NCBI GenBank assembly: GCA_023213395.1
Contig: CM041465.1
Location: 225,563,741-225,627,740, forward strand
DNA length: 64,000 bases
Direction of reading: 5' to 3'
From: Cycas panzhihuaensis
Lineage: Eukaryota > Cycadophyta
The position numbers were made by a program, and so were the translations under genes. This document shows positions 1 through 11,249 of the stretch, piece after piece. Numbering within the stretch: position 1 is the stretch's first letter; the number at the start of each line of letters is the position of its first letter. The notes below the pieces were generated by a model. That model was given only the letters and a program-made list of their open reading frames with translations. It did not search any database and had not been told where the DNA came from.

Positions 1-516
1 GTAATATTGCTTCTTTATTATTTTCTTAAAATCCATCAATGAAAAAGAAGATACATCATGAGTCTTCAAATATGCATTCCACTATGTCAATGCATGTTTA
101 CACAACTTGAGCCTAGCAAATGAAAGCTTTTGAGCATTACTATAAGCATAAATTGTGAAGTAGGTTTCAAGTTGATCTAACCAATGGTCAAACTTTTCAA
201 CATTTACCTCTCCATCATAAGTTGGAATATCCAACTTTGCCTCCACCTTGAAGGGTTGATGAGATGAAGTACCCTTGCTTTTTTCAAATGAGTGCTTTAA
301 GGTCTCCTCCTCTTCCTCTTCATGGTTATGGTCATATGTGGATCCTTCTTCAACTTCCTTCTCTTTGCATTTTCTCTTGACTAGAGGTAGAAGTTGGGTC
401 ATCATTTGCATCAAAATTTCTATGTTCTTCTCAAGCTTTTCAAATCTAATTTCTCCATCTTCTTTTTCAACCATTGTGCTTGGATTCTTTCTTTGTCTTC
501 TTGGTGATTGCAACAT
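1..516 (-). pseudogene. Ty3/gypsy gag (element G4), cut by window edge
   Basis: This is the N-terminal part of a Ty3/gypsy capsid (gag) protein, which would package element RNA in cytoplasmic particles. The start at 516 gives a coiled, acidic N-terminal region (a run of Glu after residue 65) and then the typical capsid opening with KLDIPTYDGE, followed by FDHWLDQLETYF. After residue 144 (ending HALT) a TAG stands at 82-84 where the family has the first Trp of an ALTWW motif. The frame then stays open to base 1, so this looks like one TGG to TAG nonsense change in an otherwise readable gag. The protein continues off the left edge. The primer-binding site lies 75-86 bases upstream, as expected for gag. 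Family assignment is firm; the lineage within Ty3/gypsy is not. Confidence 0.8.
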
Positions 517-590
517 AAGAAAAGCTTCACTTTTCTCTTTGTATCATTTCCTTGTTTGTACCATTCAAGTCCCTACAACAAAGATCACAT

Positions 591-602
591 ACTCTGATAC
601 TA
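591..602 (-). other. Primer-binding site of G4
   Basis: On the minus strand this reads TAGTATCAGAGT, a close match to the initiator tRNA-Met PBS TGGTATCAGAGC, with differences that are all transitions. It sits just upstream of the gag start and marks the boundary with the 5' LTR of G4, which lies at higher coordinates. Confidence 0.6.
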
Positions 603-1490
603 AAATACAATCCCAAAATAGAGCTAATTGGTGAAGAAGTCAATTATCAATCTTTTCTCCTTGAGATCCTGGGAGTTAGTGTAGAAATCCCAATAACATC
701 AAAACAAAAATAAGCCCATAAAAGGAAATTCTACACCAAATCATTTATTCTTGACATTGCTCTAAAAGTATGAGGAGTAGTACTTTTATTAAACTATGAA
801 AATCTTCATTTAATGGTGGAGAAATCAACTAGCAAAAGAATGGTTAAATTATAAGGAATAAATGATACAATTATACCATAAGGGGGACTCCAACCCTCCA
901 AAATACTTCTCCAAGGATGCTTCCCAAGTCAAGTGCCTTTCACCTCTAAGAACTACCTCTCCAACCCGTAATAGAGCTCAATTTATAGAAAGAAACCAAA
1001 ATTGCATATTTAACAAGTGACAATCATGTAAGTATAACCACTAACCACCAGAATGCATGTTGTCCAAGTGGCATTCATGTAATTCTTAAAAGTTGTAGCT
1101 TGTAACTGACCTTAACAGACTCCAATTTGGCTCAAATTTGGTAGACATATAGGAACGCATGTCCCCTCCGCTTCCTCAAAATTTTAGCTCATTTGGATGT
1201 CATTTGATTGCATTTTTATTTATTTAATTATAATATGTATTTGTTGTTTTTCTACTAGATGTGGGATTAATTTTATGCAAAACAAGGCTTGAACTCTAAT
1301 CAAATGATATTTTCTAAACCCCACATTTTGTACACATGTAGTGGGATGTGTCTTCTTCCTTTACACAAAATTTTATATAATTTGATACCATTTAGCCATA
1401 TCTCTTTCAGTTATGCCAATGCCTAGCATTTTCTGCATCCTGTAAACATATGGTAGATCCTCTTGGATCAAATGTAGATAGGAGTAATAT
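603..1490 (-). repeat. Probable 5' LTR of G4, ends not fixed
   Basis: Sequence directly 5' of the PBS should be the 5' LTR. A TATA-like box (minus strand CTATAAAT) lies at 981-987, suitable for the LTR promoter. The partner LTR is outside the window, so the outer end cannot be placed; 1490 is only a guess based on a change in sequence character and a TG near there. Confidence 0.35.
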
Positions 1491-2594
1491 TGTTGGGTTT
1501 CATGCTATCTTAAGCAGATAAAATTTTTTATAACAAAACTCCAAGAGGTAAAGAGTTAAGTTAAAACTAGATTGCCTTTCTGTAACTAGTTGATAAAGTG
1601 ATGTCTTCAACTTTTCTAATATAAAAGCTGACTAGTTATAAATAACGCATTTCATAAGCTGTTGTGAATATGATGTTGTCCACCAAGGTGAGGCATTGCA
1701 ATGCTACTCTCCTAGTATTTGTGTACACATAAGAACTGCTACCACTAACATATTTTGTAATTTTTAAATGCGTAATGGGAATACCTTGTCCACCATGCTT
1801 GGTATGAAATTCTTTCTTACATATGTCCTAAATGGTTTGGTCCTTCATACTTGCTGTTAAATTTCCCAACTTCCATACTTCTTGTCCTCGAGTTGGGAAC
1901 CTTGTTGACCTCACAACATCTTCCAGTTCCATGCTTATAATTTTCTCATTAATAGTTATTATTTATAACATCATATCCATCTAACATATCTTATAATCAT
2001 TTAGAATTTTTGAAAAAGATAGGAAAGGAAATTACTTGAACTACCCTAACATTGATTAAATTTATACGTAGTGCAACATTCGGTCTTCCACTTTTAGCTA
2101 TTTATGTAAAACTAGTAAATCTAATACTTGCCATTTAATCTGTTACCCCCCAATTTCAAATTGTGTATTCACATCTTCATTCCAATTCTTTTTCTGTTGT
2201 TTTTGTGTCACTCCTGTAAATGAAATAGTGGTTTGACTAAATTTGGAAAACCACCCTCCATTACCAGACATTTTCAATTACTCGAAAAAAAATAAAAGGA
2301 CTTCAAAATACCTTAAATTGTTGATTTGCGATTCATTGAGTAATAGCAATTTTCTAATTGTTAGAATTACACGACCTTGCTTATAACACTGCCTTCCTTA
2401 GGCACTAGTTTAGTGGTTACTGTGGATGAATTAATTTATGGAAAACACTAGCTCACACTTCTCCTCCATGGCTCATAATAGAAAATAGATTGAATAATTT
2501 TCTTTTTATAAGGAACATAGGTTAGTTGAGCAGTTATAAGCAGGTTTGTTAAGTTGTGGGTTTGTGATCGGCTAGCCCTAGTGTCAGTCAATCG

Positions 2595-2596
<2 letters not shown>
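1491..2596. other. No recognisable gene
   Basis: AT-rich sequence without an open frame of useful length and without a protein motif that I recognise on either strand. It lies between the probable G4 LTR and the 3' side of G3. It may hold G3 3' untranslated sequence or further G4 LTR. Confidence 0.4.
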
Positions 2597-2681
<85 letters not shown>

Positions 2682-2693
2682 GTATGTATATAT
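2597..2693. repeat. (TA)n then (TATG)n microsatellite
   Basis: About 36 uninterrupted TA units followed by about five TATG units and a short TA tail. It lies roughly 150 bp beyond the C-terminal end of the G3 integrase reading on the minus strand. Confidence 0.95.
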
Positions 2694-2829
2694 TTAAATT
2701 ATAAAAAAGGAAAAAAGAATTTTGGTGTGAATGTCGTTGGTATAAATGTCATCGTAATTGGGTGAGAATACTATTGGCGAATTTTATTCCTTTTGCATAG
2801 TAGCTGTATTATATAGTTTTAGTTTTGAT

Positions 2830-3960
2830 TCATTTATGATACTTGATTGAGTATTCCCATTGATTGCTGCTAATTTAATCAATCTATTATCAAATATTTT
2901 TTTCATGAGAAATGGTCTAAGCCATCTAATTTTAAGTTTACATAGTTTTATAAAGTATTTATTGTCATATTTTAAGGCAAGATCCCCTTAAATATTTTCA
3001 TCTGAAATGTTTTATCATGCCATATTTTCCTACATTGTTGTATGCTATTTGTTGCCTATTTTACTTGTAATTACTTCTAATCTAAGGCTAAAAGTACTTT
3101 AAGATGAGCTTCAAGACTGGATACATCTGGCCCTAATTCTTGTACTTCAATCCTTAGGCTTGGCACTAGGAATTCTATGGGAAGAACTATTTCTGTTCCA
3201 TATACTAATTAAAACAGAGTATGACTAGTGGTAGTCTTGTATGTCATTCGAAAGGCCCATAGTATTGAATGTAACTATTTTGTCTAATCATTTTCATTTG
3301 CATTGCATAATTAACACAACATTGTTACTAATATTTTATTGGTTTATTCAACTTGACCTATCATATGTTGGTAGTAGGGGTTGGATATGTGATGTGAAAT
3401 TATGAATTCTTATGTTAAATAGTGAATCATATCATTTATAAAGTGAGTTCCCCTATCGCTTACTAATTCCAAGGGGCAACTGAACCTTATGATAATATTT
3501 TCATATAAGAATACAATATTTTCATATAAGAATATAGCTATACTTCACGATGGATTATCTTCAAGTGCTTTTGCTTCAACCCACTTTGTAAGATAGTTAG
3601 TGGCTACTACTATATACTTCACCTAAGTCACCCTTGCTACATATTTGGAGGGTCTTATAAAGTATGGACCCCAACGTTTAAAAACTCCTTAAGCTAAAGA
3701 TAGCTATAGAGGCATAGTATCATGATCTAGGGGTCATCCTATTCATTGAAATGCCACATTGCAACATATTGTCTTATGTCCTTAAACAATTGTGGCTACC
3801 ATAACCCTAATAGTAAGATTTTTTAAGCTTTGGATTTTGGTCCAACATGACCACCTATGGTACCTTGATGTGCTTCTTTCAATACTATTCAAACTTTTTT
3901 GATCATTACACATCTTCAAAGTATATGATCTTTACTTAGTTTGTAAAGAAGTCCTCGTAT
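2830..3960 (-). pseudogene. G3 integrase
   Basis: Integrase would insert element cDNA into chromosomes. Minus-strand reading shows, in order: a remnant of the N-terminal zinc-binding region with GLWxPQLFKDIRQYV near 3800-3850; the catalytic core with KYIVVATNYLTKWVEA near 3590-3630; then PYYQxMIGQVExTNKILV near 3340-3390; then LVYGTEIVLP near 3180-3210; and a C-terminal end with INESKLKLY near 2840. The first catalytic Asp of the D,D,E triad (normally in ATDYLTKW) is Asn here, a GAT to AAT change. Several frameshifts and stops interrupt the frame. The order of motifs and their spacing make the identification firm; the gene is dead. Confidence 0.75.
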
Positions 3961-3999
3961 TAGTTGATAAGGTATGATTCTCTTTACTTGGTCTCTTCA

Positions 4000-4562
4000 C
4001 TATTGTGAAGGCATGCTGATAGGAAATGACCATGTACTTAAGTATTCTGTTATATCTTCATAACTAAGTGGGGATACTATTACTTGGAATAGTCTTACGT
4101 TAAGAAAATAATAATTTACTCTAATCAATTCTTTACCTGTGCGAATTCTAGACAAGTGATGTACAACTATATATGTACATCCTGGTTAAAGTACAACTTT
4201 AAAATTAAATTCTTGGAGTAGTAACAACCATTGATTAATCATCCCTTGAATGATTGATTTATTGACCATCTATAAAAGAGCTTGGTGATCAACATAAAAA
4301 ACCAAGGGGTTAGCTAATAAGTAATGGCAAAACTTTTGCATTGTATAAAACATTCCTAAACCTTTCTTTCTATTATTGAATAATTTTTCTGTAGTTTGCT
4401 TAGATGTCTACTTATAAAATAAATAGGTAACCCAAGTTTATAACTTCCCTTTTCGGCCAATGTACATCCTATTGCTATTTGTAATGCATCAACATGAATA
4501 TAGAATTCTTTGGACCAATTTAGGAAGGATAAAATTGGAGCTATAACAAGCCTTCCTTTCAA
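4000..4562 (-). pseudogene. G3 RNase H domain
   Basis: RNase H removes element RNA during reverse transcription. An open stretch at 4562-4356 has FYIHVDALQIAIGCTLAEKG followed by PIYFISRHLSKLQKNYSIIE, the expected Ty3/gypsy pattern (VDAS..GIGAVL then I.Y.SR.LS..E.NYS..E). It continues after a frame change as VDHQALLYMVNKSIIQG and WLLLLQEFNFKV, then a degenerate LSR end around 4080. It lies between RT and integrase, as in all Ty3/gypsy elements. Ser in the usual VDAS motif is Leu here. Confidence 0.75.
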
Positions 4563-4589
4563 ATCCTAAAATATTCTCTGTTATTTGTT

Positions 4590-5370
4590 TTACTATACAA
4601 ATTTTGCTTCTTTATGTAATAATTCTTCCAAGGAGTGTCCTATATAAGCAAAACTTTTTATGTACTTTAGCTATATCTATTGGTAGTGCTAAATTCATTA
4701 CAACTTTCAACTTGTTTGGGTCTATTTTCAAGCCTTGTGCACACATAATATGGCTCAACAATTTATCATATGGACCCAAAAACTGATATTTCTTTGGATT
4801 TAATGATAGTTTTACTCATTTGTAAAATTTAATGTATTCTTTTAATATCGACAAATGATCTTTAATGTTTTCATAAATTGACCAATCATCCCAGAATACT
4901 TTGACTAACTTTGATGAGAGTTATTCTAATAAGTACACAATGACTCTTTAAAACGTCGTTGGAATGTTACATTATCCAAATGGCATGTAATATGAAAAAA
5001 TCCTAGAGTGTGTAATGAATGTGTTTTTTAACTTATTATTTTTAGCAATACTAATTTGGTTGTAGTCGAAAAAGCCATCTAAGAATGAGTATATTTCATG
5101 CCTTGTAAATTCTTCCAATATAGTACTTGTAAATAGTATAGGAAATGGGTCTTTGCAAGTTACTATATTCAATTTTTGAAAATTCACAGACAAATTCTAA
5201 GTTTGCCATTTTTTTTTAGAACAACCACAATTGGTGAAACCCATTCACTTGTTTCCACCTTAAATATAATCTTTGCATCCAATTTTTTTTAAATCTCTGC
5301 ATTTTTTTTATTCTGCATATTTTGAGTTCATTCGGTATGGTCGATGCTTTACAAGTTTGGCTTTAGGTAT
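4590..5370 (-). pseudogene. G3 reverse transcriptase
   Basis: Reverse transcriptase of a Ty3/gypsy element. The reading begins near 5370 with HRPYRMNSKYA, continues through an SEWVSP-like block interrupted by A-rich frameshifts, and is best preserved at 5193-4972 with LNIVTCKDPFPILF, then HEIYSFLDGFFDYNQI, then FSYYMPFG. The catalytic block near 4890 reads VFWDDWSIYENIKDH, so the YxDD box appears as FWDD. It then runs on as LSLNPKKYQF and LSHIMCAQGLKIDPNK. The Phe in place of Tyr is shared with G1 and G2 and so is probably ancestral to this lineage. Confidence 0.8.
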
Positions 5371-5813
5371 TAATTCAATTTTATATTCGCATAAGTTTTT
5401 TAGTATGTCTTTTAAGTCTTTGTAAGCCTATACAAATATATCTTTATATTATAAAAAGGTTCTTGTAGTTGCCTCTATCAGCATGAAATCCCACCCTTCA
5501 CCTATTTTAATACTCTGTACATTTTACTTGGATTATAAATTAATTAGTCATTGAGGAGTTCATCATATGAGATATGTTCATTATTGTGGAAATTGTATGA
5601 AGATTCCTTAAGTATTTGTTGTTCCCCTACTATGACTTCAAAAAATTAGGTTGGGCATTCTTGTGTATGATTAGTTGTTTTGCATGTATTCTCTATCAAA
5701 TATACATTTTTAGGATTCCATGGTTTAACATGAATTAAATAATATGGAGGTGAAAAGATTTCAAAGTTCTTTTATTGCCAATGAAACAATCCATTATTCG
5801 AATCTACTTCATC

Positions 5814-6011
5814 TTAAGAACACAAATCTAAATGCACAACACCCTTAATGGGCTTACATATATTATCGTTATCAAATAATACATTTAATGGATGTTGATC
5901 ATAGTATATTTCTACATCATCATTATCATTATTATCATCCTCCTCCTCATCTGAGGAACTTAAATACATTAGCTCTTTGCTTATTATATGATGATTTAAA
6001 TCTATTAACAT
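5814..6011 (-). pseudogene. G3 acidic linker between protease and RT
   Basis: A short open stretch on the minus strand encoding an Asp/Glu/Ser-rich segment (SSSDEEEDDNNDNDD). It lies between the protease and RT regions of G3 and is in the same orientation. I recognise no domain. Such acidic linkers occur between protease and RT in plant gypsy polyproteins, so I read it as part of the G3 polyprotein rather than a separate gene. Confidence 0.4.
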
Positions 6012-6278
6012 TTTCTTTCCATCCTATTTGATTACTAATTTGTTGTGCTCTTAGTGTTATATAACGTATATGTCATGTAACCGTGGTCACCCCAATAGTG
6101 CATCGTAAGCTAGTGGCATCCCATCTATCATAGGAATGACTACAAAATTTATTATAAATACATGATTCCCAATGTGAATATTTTATGCCATCATCATCCT
6201 TAGGGGTTGTACACTATATTAGTCCACTGGTCTTAATTGAAATCTAGGTGGCCATAGTGTGGGTCTACCCAATCTTTT

Positions 6279-6560
6279 CTAGGTTGTTATTGGAATGACA
6301 TTTACTCTGGTGCCTCTATCTACTACTATATTTTCTAAGATATGGCCTAATAAATTCATAGTAGCTTCTATATCTTGGTTGACTCTTAAAGATCTAACAT
6401 AATACTTTACTTGGGGGTTATCATCATTGGGGTTGTCTTCTACTATTTTATTGGTATAACGGTCTTCTACAAAGATCATTAAGTTATGAGGAAATTCACT
6501 TTCTTTTATTGAATCCATTTGGTGTTGGCTTGTAGTATGTAAAGTATTTACACATGTTTG
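6279..6560 (-). pseudogene. G3 aspartic protease
   Basis: Retroviral-type aspartic protease that would cleave the polyprotein. The open stretch ends with NLLGHILENIVVDRGTRVNV, matching the active-site loop pattern of this lineage (IVDxGxxVNVLP). The canonical D-S/T-G triad reads D-R-G. G1 and G2 have DEG and DKG at the same place, so the non-canonical residue is not unique to this copy. The region lies between gag and RT, as expected. Confidence 0.6.
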
Positions 6561-7059
6561 TTGCTACATTCTATCATAGTCTACATAAGTGATGGGTCAT
6601 GTTGTAGTAATGTTAGGATCTTTATTAGAAATTTTGCTTGTAAGAGCTAGTTAATTAATGTATTGTTTCCTTAATTCTTCCTTTGTATAGGTTACCTTGT
6701 CATGTTTTGTACTGGTATCTTTTGTGTAGGTTGTCCTTTCTACAATGTTATCTCTATTTGTTCTTATTGTCCTTGAATAGACTATATTATGTCTTGTGCT
6801 TATTGCATCCCTACCTTTTTCTCCCTTGGATCCAGATATTCCTATCTTTTATTTCTTCTTATATAGACTGTATAAGTTGGAATGGGTTTGTTGATATCAT
6901 CTAGGGATGGTTCAATGTTGACTAAATTGACGGACAGACTTTATTGTTAAGAGCAAAGATCATCGTTGTGGTCTACCAGCCTACACCATTGCCATAACAT
7001 AATAGAAGTTATTATTCTCTCTAATTAGATAATCTCTACTAAAATTCCTCCATAACTTA

Positions 7060-7960
7060 CATTGAAAACATTGGATCATAGGACATTCTTGAGGGTCTCT
7101 TGGCACTGATCAACTAGATTTGTGCCAACATCCTAAGGGGGGTTTATTTATTTCTTAATGTGCTAAAAATACATCTTAATCTTGGAGTCTTTGCACTTGA
7201 GTGTTACAACCACATTCATTTGCATCATGATTATACATTTTACATATGTGATAGTACTTAAGTACCTAGTTTCCAGGACATTTCTGCTTCTGTGTCCTTT
7301 TGTCCTGCACTTGATACACTGGATTTTCCATTGTTCCTTTGGTTATTGTTGAGTTAGATATTTCACCATTCTTATCAAATCATCCTATAATGCTTCAATA
7401 GAGGATTCTTCTTTTTCATCAACTTTTGTGATCTTAGTTTAATCACATGCTTTTGCTTTGTCTAGAATTTCTAGACCCATTACTTGATTGACTGCCTCTT
7501 GGTATGATATTGATGGAACTATTCAAAGTTTTCTTCTATATTTTAGAAGTAATCCCTCCAAAAACCATCTTTTCCATAAGCTATGCATTACTTCACTTTC
7601 TATTTCCTTAACTAAACTTTTTAACTTTGTGATGTAACTTCTAACAGTTTCCTTAGCTTCTTGGTTGAGATTATATATTTGGTCTACAACCTCAATATCA
7701 TCCCATGCAAGTCAAAATTCTTTTTTAAGCTTCCCGCAAACCACTATAGTTTGTAAAATACCCCTCGTTGAGTTCTTTGAATTGATTATTTCCTATATTA
7801 TGAAGAGCTGTAGGGAATGCTTACACTTAGTGGTTTTTATTAGTTTCCCTATTGGCTATCCAAATTGTCTTGTATACATTATGGTGATGAGTTGGATCTT
7901 TATCTACCTTCCTATTAAATATTGATAATTATTTTTTGCCTTTAGGGGTCGCCATGATTA
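7060..7960 (-). pseudogene. G3 gag with two zinc knuckles
   Basis: Capsid/nucleocapsid gene of G3. A plausible start is the ATG opening MATPKGKK near 7954. The capsid part includes FPTALHNIGNNQFKEL and the well-preserved AKETVRSYITKLKSLVKEIE with WFLEGLLLKYRRKL after it. Two CCHC zinc knuckles follow: the first near 7277-7318 (CIKCRTKGHRSRN, with the last Cys lost to a one-base shift) and the second near 7205-7250 (YHICKMYNHDANEC, with the first Cys changed to Tyr). Stops and shifts break the frame. It differs from G1/G2 gag, which carry a different N-terminal block. Confidence 0.65.
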
Positions 7961-8654
7961 GTGTTAGCAGTTTTAATGGTGATCTTACATGTCTTAATTG
8001 TAAAAACCTTCGCTGTCAGAACTCGTCTTTGCGATCAATATACCTTTGTCCATAGAATTTCCCAAATAAGGTGCCCTTGCTCAAAACTTGTTTATTTCTT
8101 TACTTGTGTGGTGTTATCTATAGAAGACATCTGTTCATATCCTTGAAGACTCAAGTGTATAAATTTATCGATGATCTCCTTTAAATATGGATTTGGTCCC
8201 TTTTGTTACTCCCACATTCATAAAACTTGTCGTGCTTGATCCATAATCAACTAATCAATTTGATTTAAGGGATTGTCCTTTTGTTAGCTCATCACATATA
8301 TTTATGTAGATCTTTTTAACTATGATTGCTAATTTGCTATACCATTTGTATGCTTAAAAATATACAATGATCATTCCATTTCTAAACCAGACATTAGAAT
8401 TGATCATGATCCAAGATGTTGGTGAGTGTCACCAGTTCTTTGATTATAATGTCATTGATATAATATTTAATAATACCATGTTGTAGTAAAAGGGACTCTT
8501 TCCTACTAATAACCTTAAAATCTTGTTTGATTAGTTAGTCATATAATTCTTTGAGTGGTGCATGGTCTGTGTTTAGATCCAAGATTGCCATATGCTTTTG
8601 ACTATATTCAACAACCTATCTTATCATGTTCGTCCTTTTATCTCATTCTTAGAT

Positions 8655-8668
8655 CAACAGCGACACCA
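8655..8668 (-). other. Primer-binding site of G3
   Basis: Minus strand reads TGGTGTCGCTGTTG immediately inside the 5' LTR. This differs only by C/T transitions from TGGCGCCGTTGCC, the PBS that I recall for Athila/Tat-type elements (tRNA-Asp, from memory). G1 and G2 have related sequences at the same position. Confidence 0.5.
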
Positions 8669-8906
8669 TATGTTTGTTCATTGGATACTAAGTCCTTCTA
8701 AAAAGAGAATGATAGAAACACTTACTACAATAACATCAATATCATACAATTTTATGTCAAACACCCAAGATAATTAATGGCACAAAGGCATATAGAAGCA
8801 GATATCATCCAATGTGTTGTTTATATCATTATAACAAAATCAAATACAACACTACTGTCACATATAAAAATGATGTTGAGTATATAATCATACCAGACTA
8901 GTTCTA
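8669..8906 (-). repeat. G3 5' LTR, inner part (238 bp)
   Basis: Sequence between the G3 PBS and the C1 insertion point. It is the 3' (U5-side) part of the 5' LTR in element orientation. It begins TATG on the plus strand where TGTG is expected, the same kind of end change seen in the G1 LTR. Confidence 0.55.
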
Positions 8907-9409
8907 TATTAAAATATAATAACTACTTTATATACTCTTTTGTAAAGTTAGTCATTTTACTCAGATAAAGCATAATTGTAATTCAAGTTATGACTTAATA
9001 TTGTAATTCCTAGTTGAGGGTCATCACCCCAATTTTAGCCTTATAACTATTTAATGAGACTTATGTAATATAAGGTCTAATCAAGTGAAAGTATGTGAGG
9101 TCTAATCCACATCCACCTATTGTAAAATGATAGATATCAAGCTCTCTATAAACTAAAGCCATGCCTACACTAATAAAAAAAAATGGGAATATTTTGGTAA
9201 GAGTCCAAACTCTGTCAGAGTTCTATATCAATTATCAATCAATTTGATTTGTTTATTCTTATGAATTAGAGCCAATTTCTAATCCTCCATTCATATCTTA
9301 TGCTCATTTAATATGTGCTTAATATGCTTTGTTTATTACATGCTGGTTAGGAGAATAAAGATCCTGTTAAGGTTATTTTTTATTAGTTAGATTAATTCTA
9401 ACTCTATCA
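8907..9409 (+). repeat. C1 5' LTR
   Basis: Matches 53102-53621. It begins TATTAAAATA, where the other copy begins TGTTAAAATA, and ends CTCTATCA. The preceding TTCTA is the left target-site copy. Confidence 0.9.
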
Positions 9410-9411
9410 TT

Positions 9412-9423
9412 TGGTATGAGAGC
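9412..9423 (+). other. C1 primer-binding site
   Basis: TGGTATGAGAGC, one base different from the initiator tRNA-Met PBS TGGTATCAGAGC, two bases after the LTR end. Confidence 0.85.
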
Positions 9424-11249
9424 ACATTTCTCTTATTTTCTCTAGTAAATACCCATCTTACAAGCAGGTAAAGGGTTGCTACATAGCCTTGATCACTTCA
9501 TATAACTCCTTTGCTATTCATTGTTCATTATTAATTTTTTAGATTTATCACTAGTTGAAGAAGATTGACTATTCTGTCATGAAAAATAGAAACCTATTTA
9601 AAGATGCTAGACCCCATTTATTTCTATTTTGGTCCATTAAATTACTATGTGATCATAAGACAAGCCATCAAGTATGCCCATCACTCTTATGAGAGTTGTA
9701 ACCATCTGTTTACATACAAACGATGTTGTATACTATAAATAATTAAATCGCTCAGTTGTTGGAATCCTTGCAGAAAAAAAAATTAAGTGAAAGAGGTTCT
9801 ACAGGTGTAAAAGCTCTAACTATTGTGAAGCATTGAGTCATGATAGTCATCCTCAAATAGTGAAAACCTTGCATAGCCCTATGCAATACTATGTAGAGTA
9901 GAATCAAAGAGGTGCTTGTATAAAGAATAATTGAGAATGCCTATTTATGAAGATGACAGAAGATTGGAGTTGTGCCTGAGGAAGGCGATAACTTCTAGTC
10001 ATGGAGAAAGATGGCCCAAGTATAGGAAGAAGACATCCACCAATGAAAGTAGAGTTGTAGATTAGTAGTCCGCAATGCATATGAGAATCAACAACTACAA
10101 GGAGATTTACAACATGAAGTCCTACTTAACCATAGATACATTGCCATTAGCATAGAAAACAAGGGAAATGCCCAAGAAAATGCCATCCAAAGAGGGTGGA
10201 CAAAACCTTGGAATATGTCTAAACTATAAGCTTGTGTGAAGAGTCTTGCATGAAAAGGGAAGTTGTAAACTCCTCCAAAGTTTTGATTGCTCGCTCAAGT
10301 ATGGAAACCTCCATCGATAAATTATAGAACTTTGTACTATCTTCTAATAGCTCATTTGAGTAGCTTTCATTGATTGATCAAAAATTTTTTATTAATATTT
10401 TTGAAATCAGTCGCTATAGATACAACTTAGAGAGCAACCAAGTATGACTAGGTCCCAATTTGACAGCTTAAGTATGACTAGGCACAACCTAAAGTGTGAC
10501 TAGATCATAATTCAATAACTTAAGTATGGTCAGATACAACTTGGAGTGTAACCATAAGACTACAAATATGTTTATTATTAGATGAAGGCCTATTTTCCAT
10601 CTTTCAATAATGACCCCTTCCTTACTAAGTACTCTGTACGCTTACCTTGTACTTTCATTATTTATTTGCTATCTTTTTAATTAAGTTTTTTATATTAAAA
10701 TAATTAAAAAATTCATATTTCTATCATTAAATAAGATTGCTTTAAAAGGAATGTAAACTTGAAACATTAAATAAGATAATCTTCTACTTGAATTATTTAA
10801 GTTACGAATCTTGCAAGGGGAACATTTAGGACCCCTAAAGTAATCACTCTTACATATGTGAGTTATATTCACCTAGATAAGTAAGCTAGGGGGCAACGCA
10901 CTATAAGATGTATCAAGTGATAGATTGATGTGTAAACCATATCTTTTAGTATTCAAAGACCAGGGCTAAACCTAAAGGGGGTTAGTGTTTTAGTTTCAGT
11001 CATTCCTTAGATTTGTTATTTGGGATAAATTTGGCATAGGTGAATTTATAGTATCATGGGAGAGGCTGGGTCTTTTATGCTTATATACCAATGTATATTA
11101 AACTTAGTTTGTTTATAGACTGATATATATAAAGTCTTTGAACTACTATATATGGGCATGTACCATTGGACAAAATAGTAACCAAGTACTTCCTTAGAGA
11201 TATTAAAATTTAGCATTCTAGCTTAGTATCCCACTAAGCAGATAGTTTA
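9424..11249 (+). other. C1 leader, no recognisable gene
   Basis: About 1.8 kb between the PBS and gag, long for a copia element. I see no protein motif. At about 10430-10560 there is a degenerate tandem repeat built on AGTATGACTAG and AGTGTGACTAG, with four to five copies at irregular spacing of about 20-35 bp. An undetected older insertion would explain the length, but I could not define ends. Confidence 0.4.

Larger units (their letters stand above)
2700..8906 (-). mobile_element. Ty3/gypsy element G3 (body and inner part of 5' LTR)
   Basis: A degenerate Ty3/gypsy retrotransposon read on the minus strand: 5' LTR, PBS, gag, protease, acidic linker, RT, RNase H and integrase, in that order from 8906 down to about 2830. 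The 5' LTR is split at 8906/53622 by element C1; the outer part is at 53627-53794. I could not find a 3' LTR, so the 3' end is either truncated, too diverged, or beyond the G4 insertion on the left. Gene order (integrase after RNase H) is diagnostic of Ty3/gypsy. It is related to G1 and G2 but more diverged, especially in gag. Confidence 0.75.

Noticed and set aside
6683-6904. Hydrophobic plus-strand frame suggesting a small membrane protein
   Set aside because: Opposite the G3 gag-protease region, with AT-rich Leu/Tyr codons and no start context or homology that I can see.
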